Assembly: GCF_027483985.1 (NCBI RefSeq)
Contig: NZ_JAIXTJ010000020.1
Coordinates: forward strand, 1 to 64,000
DNA from: Flavobacterium sp.
GTDB taxonomy: Bacteria > Bacteroidota > Bacteroidia > Flavobacteriales > Flavobacteriaceae
Direction of reading: 5' to 3'
Length of the DNA: 64,000 nucleotides
Of the stretch, positions 1 through 8,697 are shown in pieces. The notes under the pieces were generated by a model. It was not told the origin of the DNA, made no database searches, and saw only the letters and a program-made list of their open reading frames with translations. The first letter of the stretch is position 1. Each line of letters opens with the position of its first letter. A program made the translations under genes and the position numbers.

Positions 1-2180
1 AAAGTATCATTTGTTAAAGCATTAACTGCTGTTACAACCGTATTGTTTGATGCAACAGTTACTGGTCCGTCGTTCACGGCATCAATTGGATTAGCAACTA
101 CAACTGTAGCTACTGCTGTATCACAATTTGCTGGTGTCGCTCCTACTTCACATAATTGGTACGTAATAGCATAGGTTCCTGACGGTGTGTTTGCTGCTAA
201 AGTTAAAACTCCATTAGCATCCACACTTAATGGTCCTGTTGTGATTGGAGTTACGTCAGTATTGGCAGCTGTTACAACAACTCCGTTTAAAGTATCATTT
301 GCTGTTACGTTTAGAACGGTTGTTGGTGCTGCAGTTGTTGCAACTGTTATTGGTCCGTCGTTTACTGCGTCAATACAATTTGTTGTCACAACGTTAACGA
401 TTCCACTAACTGGCCCATAACAATTACCTATTGAATCATAAAAAGCTGCATAATAAGTTCCAGCAGAAGCAGTAGCCGCATTTGAAATTTGATTAGCATT
501 AGTTGCAGGTGTACCTGTGTGCCAAGTTAAAACGGTTCCACTTTGAGAATTTGAACTTGTAATGGCGGTATTTAAATTGACTGTAAATGTTGGACAAGTA
601 TTTGTCAGTGTAATTGGAATAGTTACAGATGAAGAATTATTATTGGTAACCGTGTCGGTTTCATTTCCAGAAATTGTCGCAGTATTAGTATAATTTCCGT
701 TAGGTCGAACTGTTGCATTAATAGTTAATGTGGCAGTTGCACCATTAGCAAAAGTACCAATAGTCCAAACTCCAGAGGTGTTATTATATGTTCCAGTTAC
801 TGTAGATGCCGAAACAAATGTATAACCAGAAGGCAATAAATCGTTCACAACAACTCCTGTAGCATTACTTAAACCAGCATTTGTAGCAGTCAAAGTAAAT
901 TGTACTGACGACCCAATTGCAGGATTAGGATTATTGATAGCTTTCGAAATTCCTAAATTAGTTTGACTAACTGGAACTGGAGTAATCGTACTTCCGTTAT
1001 TAGCCGTATTGGGATCTATTTCATTTCCACTAATTCCTGCTGAATTTGCGTAGGTTCCAGTTTCATTAACTGTTGCATTTATTACAAGTGTAGCGTTTGC
1101 ACCACTATTAAGTGGTCCGATATTCCAAATACCAGTGGTATTAACATAAGTTCCGGTAGATGGTGTCGCACCTGTAAAAGTGTAACCACTAGGCAATAAA
1201 TCAGCCACTTGAACATTGGTAGCATTACTTGTTCCTGCATTTGTTGCAGTAAGAGTAAAAGCGATAGTACCACCACGAACTGGTGCCATTGTGTTTGCAA
1301 CTTTGGTTATTTGCAAATCTGTTTGGGTTAAAACTGCTGCATTGTTTGTAGTTTGTGGTGTAGTAAATGTTCCTGGAGCAACACCTAAAACCATAGACAT
1401 TTGTCTATTTGCATTTGTTCCTGTAGAACCTAAATTTACATCTATCGATGTTTTAGCATTTCCATAAAACGAAATAAATGAAGCAGTATTTTCAAATGTA
1501 ATACCAGTTAAGCTATTTGCTAAACCTAAAATCTGTGTATAGGTTCCTGCTGGAGCAACAGTCAACCCTGTTGGATTATTAACTTGATAATTTGTGTAAT
1601 CTCTAATTTGATATAACTCACGTTGATTTGTAGAAATACCATCAATATCTAATCCACTTAAGTTAAAATTAGACAGATAAGCAGGCACATTTGTAATCGT
1701 GTCAAAAAATTCAAAACGATAAGAAACAAAACCAGGAACTCCAGCTGCTGCATTGGTAGAAATAACCGGTTGAAAAGCGCCTGGCGTACCCGGAGCTGCA
1801 TCTTCGTCGAAAGTATTGACAGTGGCACTTGTAGCTCCAACAATGGTAACCCTTGCGTATATAACTCTGCCTCCAACTGTTGCGATATTATCATACCTAT
1901 GAACCGAACCTACAGTATTTCCTCCGCTAATAATAGTTTTATTAGTATTTAGAAATGAAAAAGTTTGACCAGTCATGTTAAATACAAATGACTGAGAATT
2001 TGCACTTACACTAAAAAACATTACCAATAAAACAACTAGCTTTAAAACTGTTTTACTAAATGTGTTTGCATTAAAAGAATTTGTAGTATTGAAATTCATT
2101 TTTTTAAAATTTGCTATTTTATTTATTAAAATAAAAAATATGTTCGAAGCATTGCTAAGATTGTGATTTAAATTTTTCAT
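1..2180 (-). CDS. Large secreted adhesin with DUF11 and 96-residue repeats (SprB-like), 3' end beyond window
   Basis: A reading frame open from the ATG at 2180 to the left edge without a stop gives about 726 codons. The start is chosen because AAGGA lies just upstream; an in-frame ATG at 2099 lacks such a site. The N-terminus has a long lead followed by a hydrophobic signal segment ending SANSQ near residue 65. After an N-terminal domain come two DUF11-type repeats (about residues 287-406 and 407-525), which lie exactly 360 bp apart in the DNA. Then follow units with IDAVNDGP at a 96-residue (288 bp) period, the second cut by the edge. Such repeats are typical of long flavobacterial surface adhesins exported by T9SS and moved by the gliding machinery, but the C-terminal sorting domain lies outside the window, so T9SS export is inferred. 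The start is only 11 nt after the stop of the upstream DUF11 gene, suggesting co-transcription. Confidence 0.85.
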   Translation of the reverse strand, partial: MKNLNHNLSNASNIFFILINKIANFKKMNFNTTNSFNANTFSKTVLKLVVLLVMFFSVSANSQSFVFNMTGQTFSFLNTNKTIISGGNTVGSVHRYDNIATVGGRVIYARVTIVGATSATVNTFDEDAAPGTPGAFQPVISTNAAAGVPGFVSYRFEFFDTITNVPAYLSNFNLSGLDIDGISTNQRELYQIRDYTNYQVNNPTGLTVAPAGTYTQILGLANSLTGITFENTASFISFYGNAKTSIDVNLGSTGTNANRQMSMVLGVAPGTFTTPQTTNNAAVLTQTDLQITKVANTMAPVRGGTIAFTLTATNAGTSNATNVQVADLLPSGYTFTGATPSTGTYVNTTGIWNIGPLNSGANATLVINATVNETGTYANSAGISGNEIDPNTANNGSTITPVPVSQTNLGISKAINNPNPAIGSSVQFTLTATNAGLSNATGVVVNDLLPSGYTFVSASTVTGTYNNTSGVWTIGTFANGATATLTINATVRPNGNYTNTATISGNETDTVTNNNSSSVTIPITLTNTCPTFTVNLNTAITSSNSQSGTVLTWHTGTPATNANQISNAATASAGTYYAAFYDSIGNCYGPVSGIVNVVTTNCIDAVNDGPITVATTAAPTTVLNVTANDTLNGVVVTAANTDVTPITTGPLSVDANGVLTLAANTPSGTYAITYQLCEVGATPANCDTAVATVVVANPIDAVNDGPVTVASNNTVVTAVNALTNDT

Positions 2181-2191
2181 ATTTCCTTATT

Positions 2192-3634
2192 TTAATTTTT
2201 ATTTAATGAAGGTGCAATGGTTGCGTTACAAACTGGAGTAACAGAAGCAGATGCTGTATTGTTACCTCCATTTGGATCACCGGCAGCACTAGATACTGTG
2301 GCATTATTAGTATAGCTTCCTGAACCAATAACAGTTGCTACTATTTGAAGTGATGCAGAACCTCCATTCGCTAAAGTACCAATAGTCCATACACCTGTGG
2401 TATTATTATAAGAACCACCACCATTGTTACTAACGTAAGTGTAACCAGCTGGTAAAAGATCATTTACTACAACAGATGTTGCAGTTCCTGGACCATCGTT
2501 ATTGACTGTCAAAGTAAAAGTTACGCTGCTACCGTAATTCGGCGAAAGATTATTCACTACTTTCGTCATTCTTAAATTAGCAGAAGCATCAACAAAATTT
2601 CTACCAATAATGGATTGAAACCCGAAAACATTATTGTTGATAGTATTGTCGTTAGCTCCATCAACATCTGAGACGTTAGAATATCCTGCTAAGTTTGTTT
2701 GTGTAATTGTATAGGTGCCTAAACTTGCAACTGGAACTGCAAAAGAATAATTTCCAGAAGCATCTGTAGTTGTTGTTTGATTGTTTGGACCTGCCAAATT
2801 AATTGTTGCACCAGGTATTCCTCCACCTCCTAATAACGAAAGATTTCCGCAAACTAATGGCGGAGTTAAAACATTCGTTACTAAAGTCCCATAAGATATA
2901 TTTTGGAAATACAAACTTTTAAGTCTAATAACAGTAGTTGCTCCTAAAGTACCAATAGTATATGTAAAAGAGGATCTATTTTCATAGTAGCAAGTAAAAG
3001 CACCTTCAGGAGCAGTACTTGTGCCTGCTAATACTGCAGATGTTGTTGCGGTACCTCTTAATAGTGTTGCCGTATTTGTAAAAGTTATTCCAGATGGATT
3101 ATTTCTAAAATAAGCATCAGGCAATGTTAATTCATCATATTCTCTTAGTGCCGCACTATCGCCATCAACATCAATTGGCGATGCATAAAAATTCAATCGA
3201 ACAGGATTTGCCAAGGTACCGCCACTTGTTACAAAATTAATTGTAAAAGTTATGGAAGTTGGATTTCCAGCATTAGTATTTAATGTTGGTTGAAATGCCG
3301 CATCATAACCATCGATACCTTCAGTTACCGCAGGTATATCAACATTTGCAAGTGTTGCTCCACCTGTAGCAGCACTTATTGTTAACAAGGCATCAACACC
3401 AGCAAAAACATTTGAAAATCTATAAACATCACCCACATCACCCACACCATTGTTTGTTCCCGACACAAAAGTTGGTGCGTCAAAAACTAAATTAGCTGCT
3501 GTGGTTGCAGTATTGTTACATGCTCGTTGTGCATTTACATTAAAATTTGATAATAAGAAAAGAGATAGTAGTAAAACTAATATCCTTTTATTATCTAAAT
3601 TTTTCACTAAATAATTAAAAGTAAAGTTCTTCAT
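2192..3634 (-). CDS. Secreted DUF11 / SdrD-B-like domain protein, no sorting domain seen
   Basis: 480 residues. A signal peptide ends at NVNAQ (about residue 36). The central region resembles an SdrD-B/Cna-B fold (about 275-335, with the GATINL...TDASGNYSF pattern). One DUF11 domain follows at about 350-465, with the usual DLLPAGYTY and NGGSASLQI stretches. The protein ends about 15 residues after the DUF11 domain with no T9SS type A or B C-terminal domain, which is odd for an adhesin of this type. The next gene downstream, 11 nt away, carries two DUF11 domains of its own. The pair could be products of a split or duplication of one longer adhesin gene. The role is probably surface or periplasmic binding; no ligand can be named. 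Confidence 0.8.
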   Translation of the reverse strand: MKNFTFNYLVKNLDNKRILVLLLSLFLLSNFNVNAQRACNNTATTAANLVFDAPTFVSGTNNGVGDVGDVYRFSNVFAGVDALLTISAATGGATLANVDIPAVTEGIDGYDAAFQPTLNTNAGNPTSITFTINFVTSGGTLANPVRLNFYASPIDVDGDSAALREYDELTLPDAYFRNNPSGITFTNTATLLRGTATTSAVLAGTSTAPEGAFTCYYENRSSFTYTIGTLGATTVIRLKSLYFQNISYGTLVTNVLTPPLVCGNLSLLGGGGIPGATINLAGPNNQTTTTDASGNYSFAVPVASLGTYTITQTNLAGYSNVSDVDGANDNTINNNVFGFQSIIGRNFVDASANLRMTKVVNNLSPNYGSSVTFTLTVNNDGPGTATSVVVNDLLPAGYTYVSNNGGGSYNNTTGVWTIGTLANGGSASLQIVATVIGSGSYTNNATVSSAAGDPNGGNNTASASVTPVCNATIAPSLNKN

Positions 3635-4314
3635 ATGGACACTTTTATTGAAATTTATTAAATTTTTACCGCCGTTATAAGATTTTAAAAATTTTAAAAA
3701 TCACAAATAACTTGGTTTTATATTGAATTGCCTTGATAAAAGTTTTTGCTTTAAACTTTTTAACAAAACAACAAATTATGACATCAACTTATAATACTAT
3801 ATCTAGCACAAGTAGGATTATCTAACTACTATTTACAGAAATTTAATCCTAAACTTTACTAATTTCGATTTCAACAAACTGCTTATTTTTAAAACATTTG
3901 TTAAAAAAACTATCGAAAATTCATCAATTAATCACCTTTTGTAAGAATCCGCTTTTGTACACTAACGGCCTTAAATTTTACATAATTATCTAAAAAACAA
4001 ATAGAATGTGCAAATATATATAAAAAAAAATGAAAAAAAATAGAATTAATACTACGTCATCATTAAATAAAACAAATATTAGTTAACAAAAAATTAATAC
4101 AAATTTTGTAGGTTAACTTTTATATACGAATTATGTTTGTTTATGGTTTTCAACTTATGCTGTTTTTTAACTCTCTTTTTAATGTTGAAAGAAGCCTCTA
4201 TTTTTCTATAATTTAAATAACGAATAAACAAAAGATTCCACCAAAATAGAACAACAAATAAATTAAATTATTGACATAAATCCTTGTTAATCAATTAAAA
4301 ACTAAAGTGAAATA
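3635..4314. other. 680-base AT-rich spacer without a supported gene
   Basis: The spacer lies between the DUF11 gene and the end of the response-regulator pair, all on the minus strand. Only frames under 30 codons are present, none with convincing signals. A -7-like element TATATTTG on the minus strand at 4011-4018 could start transcription of the DUF11/adhesin pair, but no -33 element is clear and the leader would be about 370 nt. The length of the spacer suggests that the adhesin pair has its own regulated promoter. Confidence 0.5.
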
Positions 4315-4962
4315 TCATTCATAATTAAATAATGTTGATAATGCTACTACATTATTGACACTTAACTTTTCAAAAACTCTGGATTTGAATGTACTAACGG
4401 TAGACATTTGTATTTTTAACTTATTTGCAATTTCTAAGTTTCCACTTCCATTGACTAGCATTTTAGCTATTTCAAATTCCCTATTTGAAAGGGTATCAAT
4501 TGGACTTAGCACCTGTTTTCTTTTGATTTTATTAAGCTTCATCCTGATTTCATCACTGTAATAAGAACCTTTTAAAAGCACTTCAGTAATTGCTTCAACC
4601 AATTTTTCTTCTGAACAATATTTATGAAGATAACCATCAGCACCATTCTTAACATATCTCATACCATAATTTTCTTCTTCATGACATGAGAAAATAAGAA
4701 TCTTAGTTGCTTTTTGAATTGCTTTTATATCTTTCATTATTTTAATGTTTTCGATTCCATTAATAATGATATCCAAAACAACTACGTCAATGGCGACACT
4801 GTTAATGAGCTCAGTAGCGTCATCATAATTCTCAGCATGATAAATCACAACATTAGGAAAGGTCACATTTAAAATTAACTCTATTCCTTTTCTTACAATA
4901 AAATGATCGTCTACCAGAAGAATGGTTAACTTATCATTAATGCTTTCCAACTTTTTATTCAT
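4315..4962 (-). CDS. LuxR/NarL-type response regulator (second of a tandem pair)
   Basis: 215 residues. The receiver domain (about 12-130) has the acidic pair D18-D19, phospho-acceptor D64, conserved S92 and K114. A LuxR-type helix-turn-helix lies at about 158-212 (LSNREFEIAKML...STVSTFKSR). This is the NarL/FixJ layout, a DNA-binding transcription factor controlled by phosphorylation. The start overlaps the stop of the upstream paralogue by 8 nt, so the two are translationally coupled. No histidine kinase is in the window. It lies upstream of the two DUF11 adhesin genes on the same strand, but a 680-base spacer separates them, so control of the adhesins is only a guess. Confidence 0.92.
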   Translation of the reverse strand: MNKKLESINDKLTILLVDDHFIVRKGIELILNVTFPNVVIYHAENYDDATELINSVAIDVVVLDIIINGIENIKIMKDIKAIQKATKILIFSCHEEENYGMRYVKNGADGYLHKYCSEEKLVEAITEVLLKGSYYSDEIRMKLNKIKRKQVLSPIDTLSNREFEIAKMLVNGSGNLEIANKLKIQMSTVSTFKSRVFEKLSVNNVVALSTLFNYE

Positions 4963-5587
4963 TCTCTTTAAAAAATTCAGATAATGAAACTACGTTATTG
5001 ATATTTAATTTTTCAAAAATCCTATTTTTGTATGTACTAACGGTAGACATTTGAATATTTAATTTATTTGAAATTTCCAAATTGCCATCACCCGAGATAA
5101 GCAGTTTTGCAATTTCAAACTCCCTATTTGACAAACTTTCAATGGAATTATTTTTAGCTTTCTTATTGGATTTTTGCTCTATTTTTTCTCTAACCGATTC
5201 ACTATAAAAATAGCCGTCTTTTAAAATCTGATTGACCGCTTTGACAATTTTATCTTCTGTACAAAACTTGTTTAAAAAGCCATCTGCGCCGTTACTAATA
5301 TATCTTACACCATAGTTTTTTTCTTCATGTGATGAAAAAATCAAAATCTTCACTTTGGATTGAATTTCCTTAATTGATTTCATTATCTTGATATTCTCTA
5401 CTCCGTTGATATTGATATCTAGTATTATTAAATCCAATTTAATGGTCTTAACGATATCTATAGCATCTTCATAATTTTCGGCACTGTAAACATGCGCCTT
5501 TGGAAAAGAGCCTAATAAAACTAGCTCGACTCCTTTTCGAACTACCAAATGATCATCAACAAGTAAAACACTCAACCCTAAATTCAT
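4955..5587 (-). CDS. LuxR/NarL-type response regulator (first of a tandem pair)
   Basis: 210 residues with the same architecture as its downstream neighbour: acidic pair D11-D12, phospho-acceptor D57 and a C-terminal LuxR helix-turn-helix (SNREFEIAKLL, STVSTYKNRIFEKL). The two proteins are clearly similar over their whole length, with near-identical stretches such as EFEIAK and IQMSTVST, so a tandem duplication is likely. Both receivers keep every phosphorylation residue, so both should be active. The partner kinase must be encoded elsewhere. Confidence 0.92.
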   Translation of the reverse strand: MNLGLSVLLVDDHLVVRKGVELVLLGSFPKAHVYSAENYEDAIDIVKTIKLDLIILDININGVENIKIMKSIKEIQSKVKILIFSSHEEKNYGVRYISNGADGFLNKFCTEDKIVKAVNQILKDGYFYSESVREKIEQKSNKKAKNNSIESLSNREFEIAKLLISGDGNLEISNKLNIQMSTVSTYKNRIFEKLNINNVVSLSEFFKENE

Positions 5588-5653
5588 ATTGTCTAATTAT
5601 TTTTTTTTTACAATATTAACATATTATAAATTAAAATATGACGATTTTAAACT

Positions 5654-5687
5654 AAAAAAAACCTTAACAAAAAATCATTAAGGTTTT
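5654..5687 (-). terminator. Rho-independent terminator of the LRR gene
   Basis: A perfect 10-bp stem (AAAACCTTAA with TTAAGGTTTT) and 10-nt loop at 5658-5687 is followed on the minus strand by a run of T. It starts 24 nt after the LRR stop codon and separates that gene from the response-regulator pair. Confidence 0.85.
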
Positions 5688-5710
5688 GATTATAAATTCA
5701 GATTATTTTT

Positions 5711-6565
5711 TTATTCTTCTGAAGCAACTGCTTTATCTTTATCCATTACTACTTTTAGTGTAGAAGCTACACCATATTGATCAACCATTGTCAAATTTAG
5801 CATATCTTTTTTAGCTAATTTTTTAGACACAATACCATTAAAACTATTGTAAGAAATATTCATTTCAGCCAAATTGGTTAATTTTTCTAAATTTAATGGC
5901 ACTTGACCATTCATCTTGTTGTCAAATAAACTTAAGCTTTCAAGCGCAACTAGATTAGAAACCAAGTTACTTAGTTCTCCTGTGAATTTATTACTATTTA
6001 ACGCAAGAACTTTTAATGATTTTATGCTATATAAAGATTCAGGTAAAACACCTGACAAACTATTGTTGTAAAGTGACAATACTTGCAGATTAGATAAGTT
6101 ACCAATTGTACTTGGCAAATCGCCTGAAAGGTCATTCATAAACAAATGAATTTCTTTCAAGGAAGTTGCTGATGTTAATTCTGCAGGAATTGTTCCCGAT
6201 AACTTGTTAAATGAAATATCTAATATTCGTAATGCTTTTAATTCTCCTAAATTTGCAGGAATAGAACCCGTTATATTATTCTTGAATAAGACTAAGGTCT
6301 GTAACGATTTTAAAGTTGACAAATCTTGAGATAAAGTTCCTGATAAGTTATTATTAGAAAGATCGATACTAACTACTTTATCGTTAACAATTTTGACACC
6401 AAACCAAGTACTCACTTCGGCATTGAAATCCCATTTAGTGGTCCATTGACTACCATTCGTTGCTTTATTAAAGTTAATCAATGCATTTTTTTCTGAAGTA
6501 GAAACCTCTGCAAACATTAAAGCAGTAAAAAATAAGGTACAAATAAGAGTAATAGTTGCTTTCAT
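5711..6565 (-). CDS. Secreted leucine-rich-repeat protein
   Basis: 284 residues. A signal peptide occupies about 1-19 (MKATITLICTLFFTALMFA). The next segment (about 25-60) resembles the cap of plant-type LRR proteins, including W-T-K-W and W-F-G-V. About eight repeats of 23-24 residues follow, of the LxxLxLxxNxLSGxIPxxL kind (for example LSNNNLSGTL and LDISFNKLSGTIP). The last 30 residues are charged and carry no T9SS domain. LRR surfaces bind proteins or glycans, so a secreted or envelope adhesion role is likely; the partner is unknown. It is a single-gene transcript with a strong terminator. Confidence 0.85.
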   Translation of the reverse strand: MKATITLICTLFFTALMFAEVSTSEKNALINFNKATNGSQWTTKWDFNAEVSTWFGVKIVNDKVVSIDLSNNNLSGTLSQDLSTLKSLQTLVLFKNNITGSIPANLGELKALRILDISFNKLSGTIPAELTSATSLKEIHLFMNDLSGDLPSTIGNLSNLQVLSLYNNSLSGVLPESLYSIKSLKVLALNSNKFTGELSNLVSNLVALESLSLFDNKMNGQVPLNLEKLTNLAEMNISYNSFNGIVSKKLAKKDMLNLTMVDQYGVASTLKVVMDKDKAVASEE

Positions 6566-6710
6566 ATCTTTTCTATTAAGTTGTAAAACAAATCAAATTG
6601 TCGTTAATAGACAAAAATAATCGATGAAATGCATATTTATTTCAAATTAACTCATTTTTTAACGACAATTTCCTACAAAAAAATAAATTTTTTAAAAATA
6701 AAAAATAATT

Positions 6711-6718
6711 TATATTTG
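6711..6718 (+). promoter_or_regulatory. Predicted -7 element of the DUF1761 gene
   Basis: TATATTTG matches the Bacteroidota -7 consensus TAnnTTTG. It sits 27 nt before the ATG at 6746 and lies inside the longer frame that would begin at 6629, which argues for the shorter start. No clear -33 element is seen. Confidence 0.5.
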
Positions 6719-6745
6719 TTATCTAACCAATTAAATTATAAGAGT

Positions 6746-7234
6746 ATGCCATTTAATTTTTACGCAGTTCTAGTAGCTGCATTTTCAAGTTTAGTAGTGG
6801 GATTCGTTTGGTACAACCCAAAAGTGTTCGGAACCATTTGGATGAATGAAACAGGGATGACCGAAGAAAAAGCCAGAAAAGGAAATATGGCTAAAATTTT
6901 CGGATTGACTTTAATTTATTCGTTTATGCTTGCTTTAATTATGCCTATTTTGGTAATTCATCAAATGGGCGCACTTAGTATGATAGGTGGATTCGATATG
7001 GTTGCGTCTGCCAAACCATCTTACGCCGCTTTTATGCTAGATTATGGTACTGAATTTAGAACTTTCCAACATGGTGCTTTGCACGGATTTATGTCGGGTT
7101 TATTTTTAGCATTGCCCGTAATTGCCATTAATGGTTTATTCGAGCATAAATCTTGGAAATATATTGCCATTACCGCTGGCTATTGGACGGTTATTATGAC
7201 AATAATGGGTGCCATTGTTTGCGGCTGGAAATAA
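6746..7234 (+). CDS. DUF1761-family small membrane protein
   Basis: 162 residues from the ATG at 6746. An upstream in-frame ATG at 6629 would add 39 basic residues and would start above the likely promoter, so it is rejected. Four hydrophobic segments are visible (about 3-22, 48-75, 108-128 and 137-160), with the conserved VVGFVWYNPKVFG and MNETGMTEE segments of DUF1761. The family has no assigned function. A terminator directly follows. Confidence 0.85.
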   Translation: MPFNFYAVLVAAFSSLVVGFVWYNPKVFGTIWMNETGMTEEKARKGNMAKIFGLTLIYSFMLALIMPILVIHQMGALSMIGGFDMVASAKPSYAAFMLDYGTEFRTFQHGALHGFMSGLFLALPVIAINGLFEHKSWKYIAITAGYWTVIMTIMGAIVCGWK

Positions 7235-7256
7235 TTTAACACAAAATTATAAACTA

Positions 7257-7285
7257 ATCGCTCTACATTTGTGGAGCGATTTTTA
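7257..7285 (+). terminator. Terminator of the DUF1761 gene whose loop holds a promoter-like element
   Basis: The stem ATCGCTC / GAGCGAT is closed by the loop TACATTTGTG and followed by TTTTTATT. The loop contains TACATTTG (7264-7271), a full match to TAnnTTTG. The GTG start of the next gene is at 7288. Confidence 0.75.
7264..7271 (+). promoter_or_regulatory. Predicted -7 element of the FemAB/GNAT-like gene inside the upstream terminator
   Basis: TACATTTG fits the consensus, and the predicted start of transcription near 7278 would leave a leader of about 10 nt before the GTG at 7288. No -33 match is visible, so support rests on position and the -7 alone. Confidence 0.4.
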
Positions 7286-7287
7286 TT

Positions 7288-8433
7288 GTGAAAGGACTCT
7301 CTTATAAAATATACAATCTCGTTGAACAGCTTCCAGAACTTTGGAACGATGTAGCTGTATCTAATGTTTTTTTACAAACTGAATATTTAAAAGTTCTTGA
7401 AAAATCTGCACCAATTAATATGCAATGTTTTTACATTGGAATCTTTGAAAACCAAGAACTTATAGGTGTTTCGTTGGCGCAATATCTTGATTTAAATAAA
7501 TTAGAATCATTTGGCGATCGAGATAAATGTTTTAAAACTTTTATTCGAAATTTCATTTTTAAAAACTTTGCCTCGCATACACTTTTCGTAGGAAACAATA
7601 TGATCACCGGCCAAAATGGCTATGCGTTTTCAAAAGAAATTGCATTGCAGTTTGTTAGCAAAATTCTAATTGATGCGGCACAAGAAATTACTAATTATTT
7701 CAAAAGCAAAAAGATAAAAATTCATTTAGTCTCGTTTAAAGATTTCTACGAATTTAGTGCCATTGAACTTAAAAAATATGAATTCAACAAAATTTATGAG
7801 TTCAATACACAACCCAATATGATTTTTTTTTTAAATGATAATTGGAAAAGCAAGGAAGACTATTGCGACTCATTTTCAAAAAAATACAGAGATCAATACA
7901 AGCGTGCCCATAAAAAATTTGATGGAATAGTAGTTAAAGAATTATCATTAGAAGAAGTTCTTGCAAATGAAGAAAAGCTATATGATTTATATTATTATGT
8001 CGCTAAAAATGCTCCTTTTAACACCTTCTTTTTAGCAAAAAATCACTTTTCAACTTTAAAGGAACAATGTGAGAATGATTTTTTAATCTTTGGTTATTAT
8101 CTTGAAAATACATTAGTTGGATTTCACACTATTTTACTCAACGGAACGGTTTTAGAAACCTATTTTTTGGGCTATGATTCAAAGGTTCAAAAAGAAAATA
8201 TGTTGTATTTAAATATGCTCTACAATATGACAGAATTTGGTATAGAAAATGGATTTAAGAAAATAATTTTTGGAAGAACTGCTCTAGAAATAAAAAGCTC
8301 TATTGGTGCAATACCGGTGAATATGTCGGGTTTTATATACCATAACAACAAATTAATAAATAAGTATGTTGGCTATATTTTTAAGAAATTAGAACCAGAA
8401 CTTGTTTGGCAGATGCGACATCCGTTTAAGTAG
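7288..8433 (+). CDS. FemAB/GNAT-like acyltransferase-fold protein
   Basis: 381 residues starting at GTG. The next in-frame ATG is about 45 residues in and would remove the conserved-looking N-terminus. The protein shows the two-lobed GNAT arrangement seen in FemAB-like 'peptidogalycan' proteins: an N-terminal lobe (about 20-160) and a C-terminal lobe (about 180-360) with SKKYRDQYKRA, LVGFHTILL and GRTALEIKSSIGA. The last motif is typical of the C-terminal acyl-CoA or aminoacyl-tRNA binding half. No signal or membrane segment is present. It probably transfers an acyl or aminoacyl group in the cytoplasm, with unknown substrate. It stands alone between a terminator and a structured repeat. Confidence 0.75.
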   Translation: MKGLSYKIYNLVEQLPELWNDVAVSNVFLQTEYLKVLEKSAPINMQCFYIGIFENQELIGVSLAQYLDLNKLESFGDRDKCFKTFIRNFIFKNFASHTLFVGNNMITGQNGYAFSKEIALQFVSKILIDAAQEITNYFKSKKIKIHLVSFKDFYEFSAIELKKYEFNKIYEFNTQPNMIFFLNDNWKSKEDYCDSFSKKYRDQYKRAHKKFDGIVVKELSLEEVLANEEKLYDLYYYVAKNAPFNTFFLAKNHFSTLKEQCENDFLIFGYYLENTLVGFHTILLNGTVLETYFLGYDSKVQKENMLYLNMLYNMTEFGIENGFKKIIFGRTALEIKSSIGAIPVNMSGFIYHNNKLINKYVGYIFKKLEPELVWQMRHPFK

Positions 8434-8434
8434 A

Positions 8435-8455
8435 TTCGGGTTTCGGGTTTCGAGT
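8435..8455. repeat. Three 7-nt units after the FemAB-like gene
   Basis: TTCGGGT occurs twice, then TTCGAGT, in perfect 7-nt phase directly after the stop codon at 8431-8433. It belongs to the class of phased spacer repeats seen elsewhere in the window. Confidence 0.7.
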
Positions 8456-8541
8456 TGTGCTTTGAATGTGATTAACTTATTGTAGGCTTGCTTAATAAGA
8501 AAGTTGCAGGTTTCTTCGTGATCTTTTTACTTAGTGCTTTT

Positions 8542-8697
8542 TAGCCCTGATGGTAATGGAAAGCTTTTTATTGAAGAATTCTATTTTTTATTGTGCTAAA
8601 AAAGCGACCAACGGAAGCTCTTTTTAGTGCTTATAAAAAAAGAATTGTTGATAAAAACTTGGAATGAACAGCAGGATTAGCTTCAAATCAAACTACT
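8542..8697 (+). repeat. TAGCCCTGA structured intergenic element, copy A
   Basis: It begins TAGCCCTGATGG and ends near GCAGGATTAGCTTC. Between these lies a very long imperfect hairpin: arms 8561-8605 and 8616-8660, about 44 bp. The mismatches between the arms are mostly of the kind that keeps G-U pairing. It fills the spacer between two convergent genes and touches the stop of the DUF4345 gene, so it may also end transcription from both sides. Confidence 0.7.

Noticed and set aside
187..420. 77-residue plus-strand frame in the adhesin
   Set aside because: Antisense to the repeat units of the adhesin; periodic composition explains the lack of stops.
4135..4218. 27-codon frame with a hydrophobic stretch in the 680-base spacer
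   Set aside because: Very short, no ribosome site, within AT-rich sequence where such frames are common.
6629..6745. 39-codon N-terminal extension of the DUF1761 protein
   Set aside because: Starts upstream of the predicted -7 element, basic and unlike the family.
8542..8697. Insertion sequence or CRISPR repeat at the TAGCCCTGA elements
   Set aside because: No transposase, no spacer-repeat array; elements are 105-156 nt with one central hairpin.
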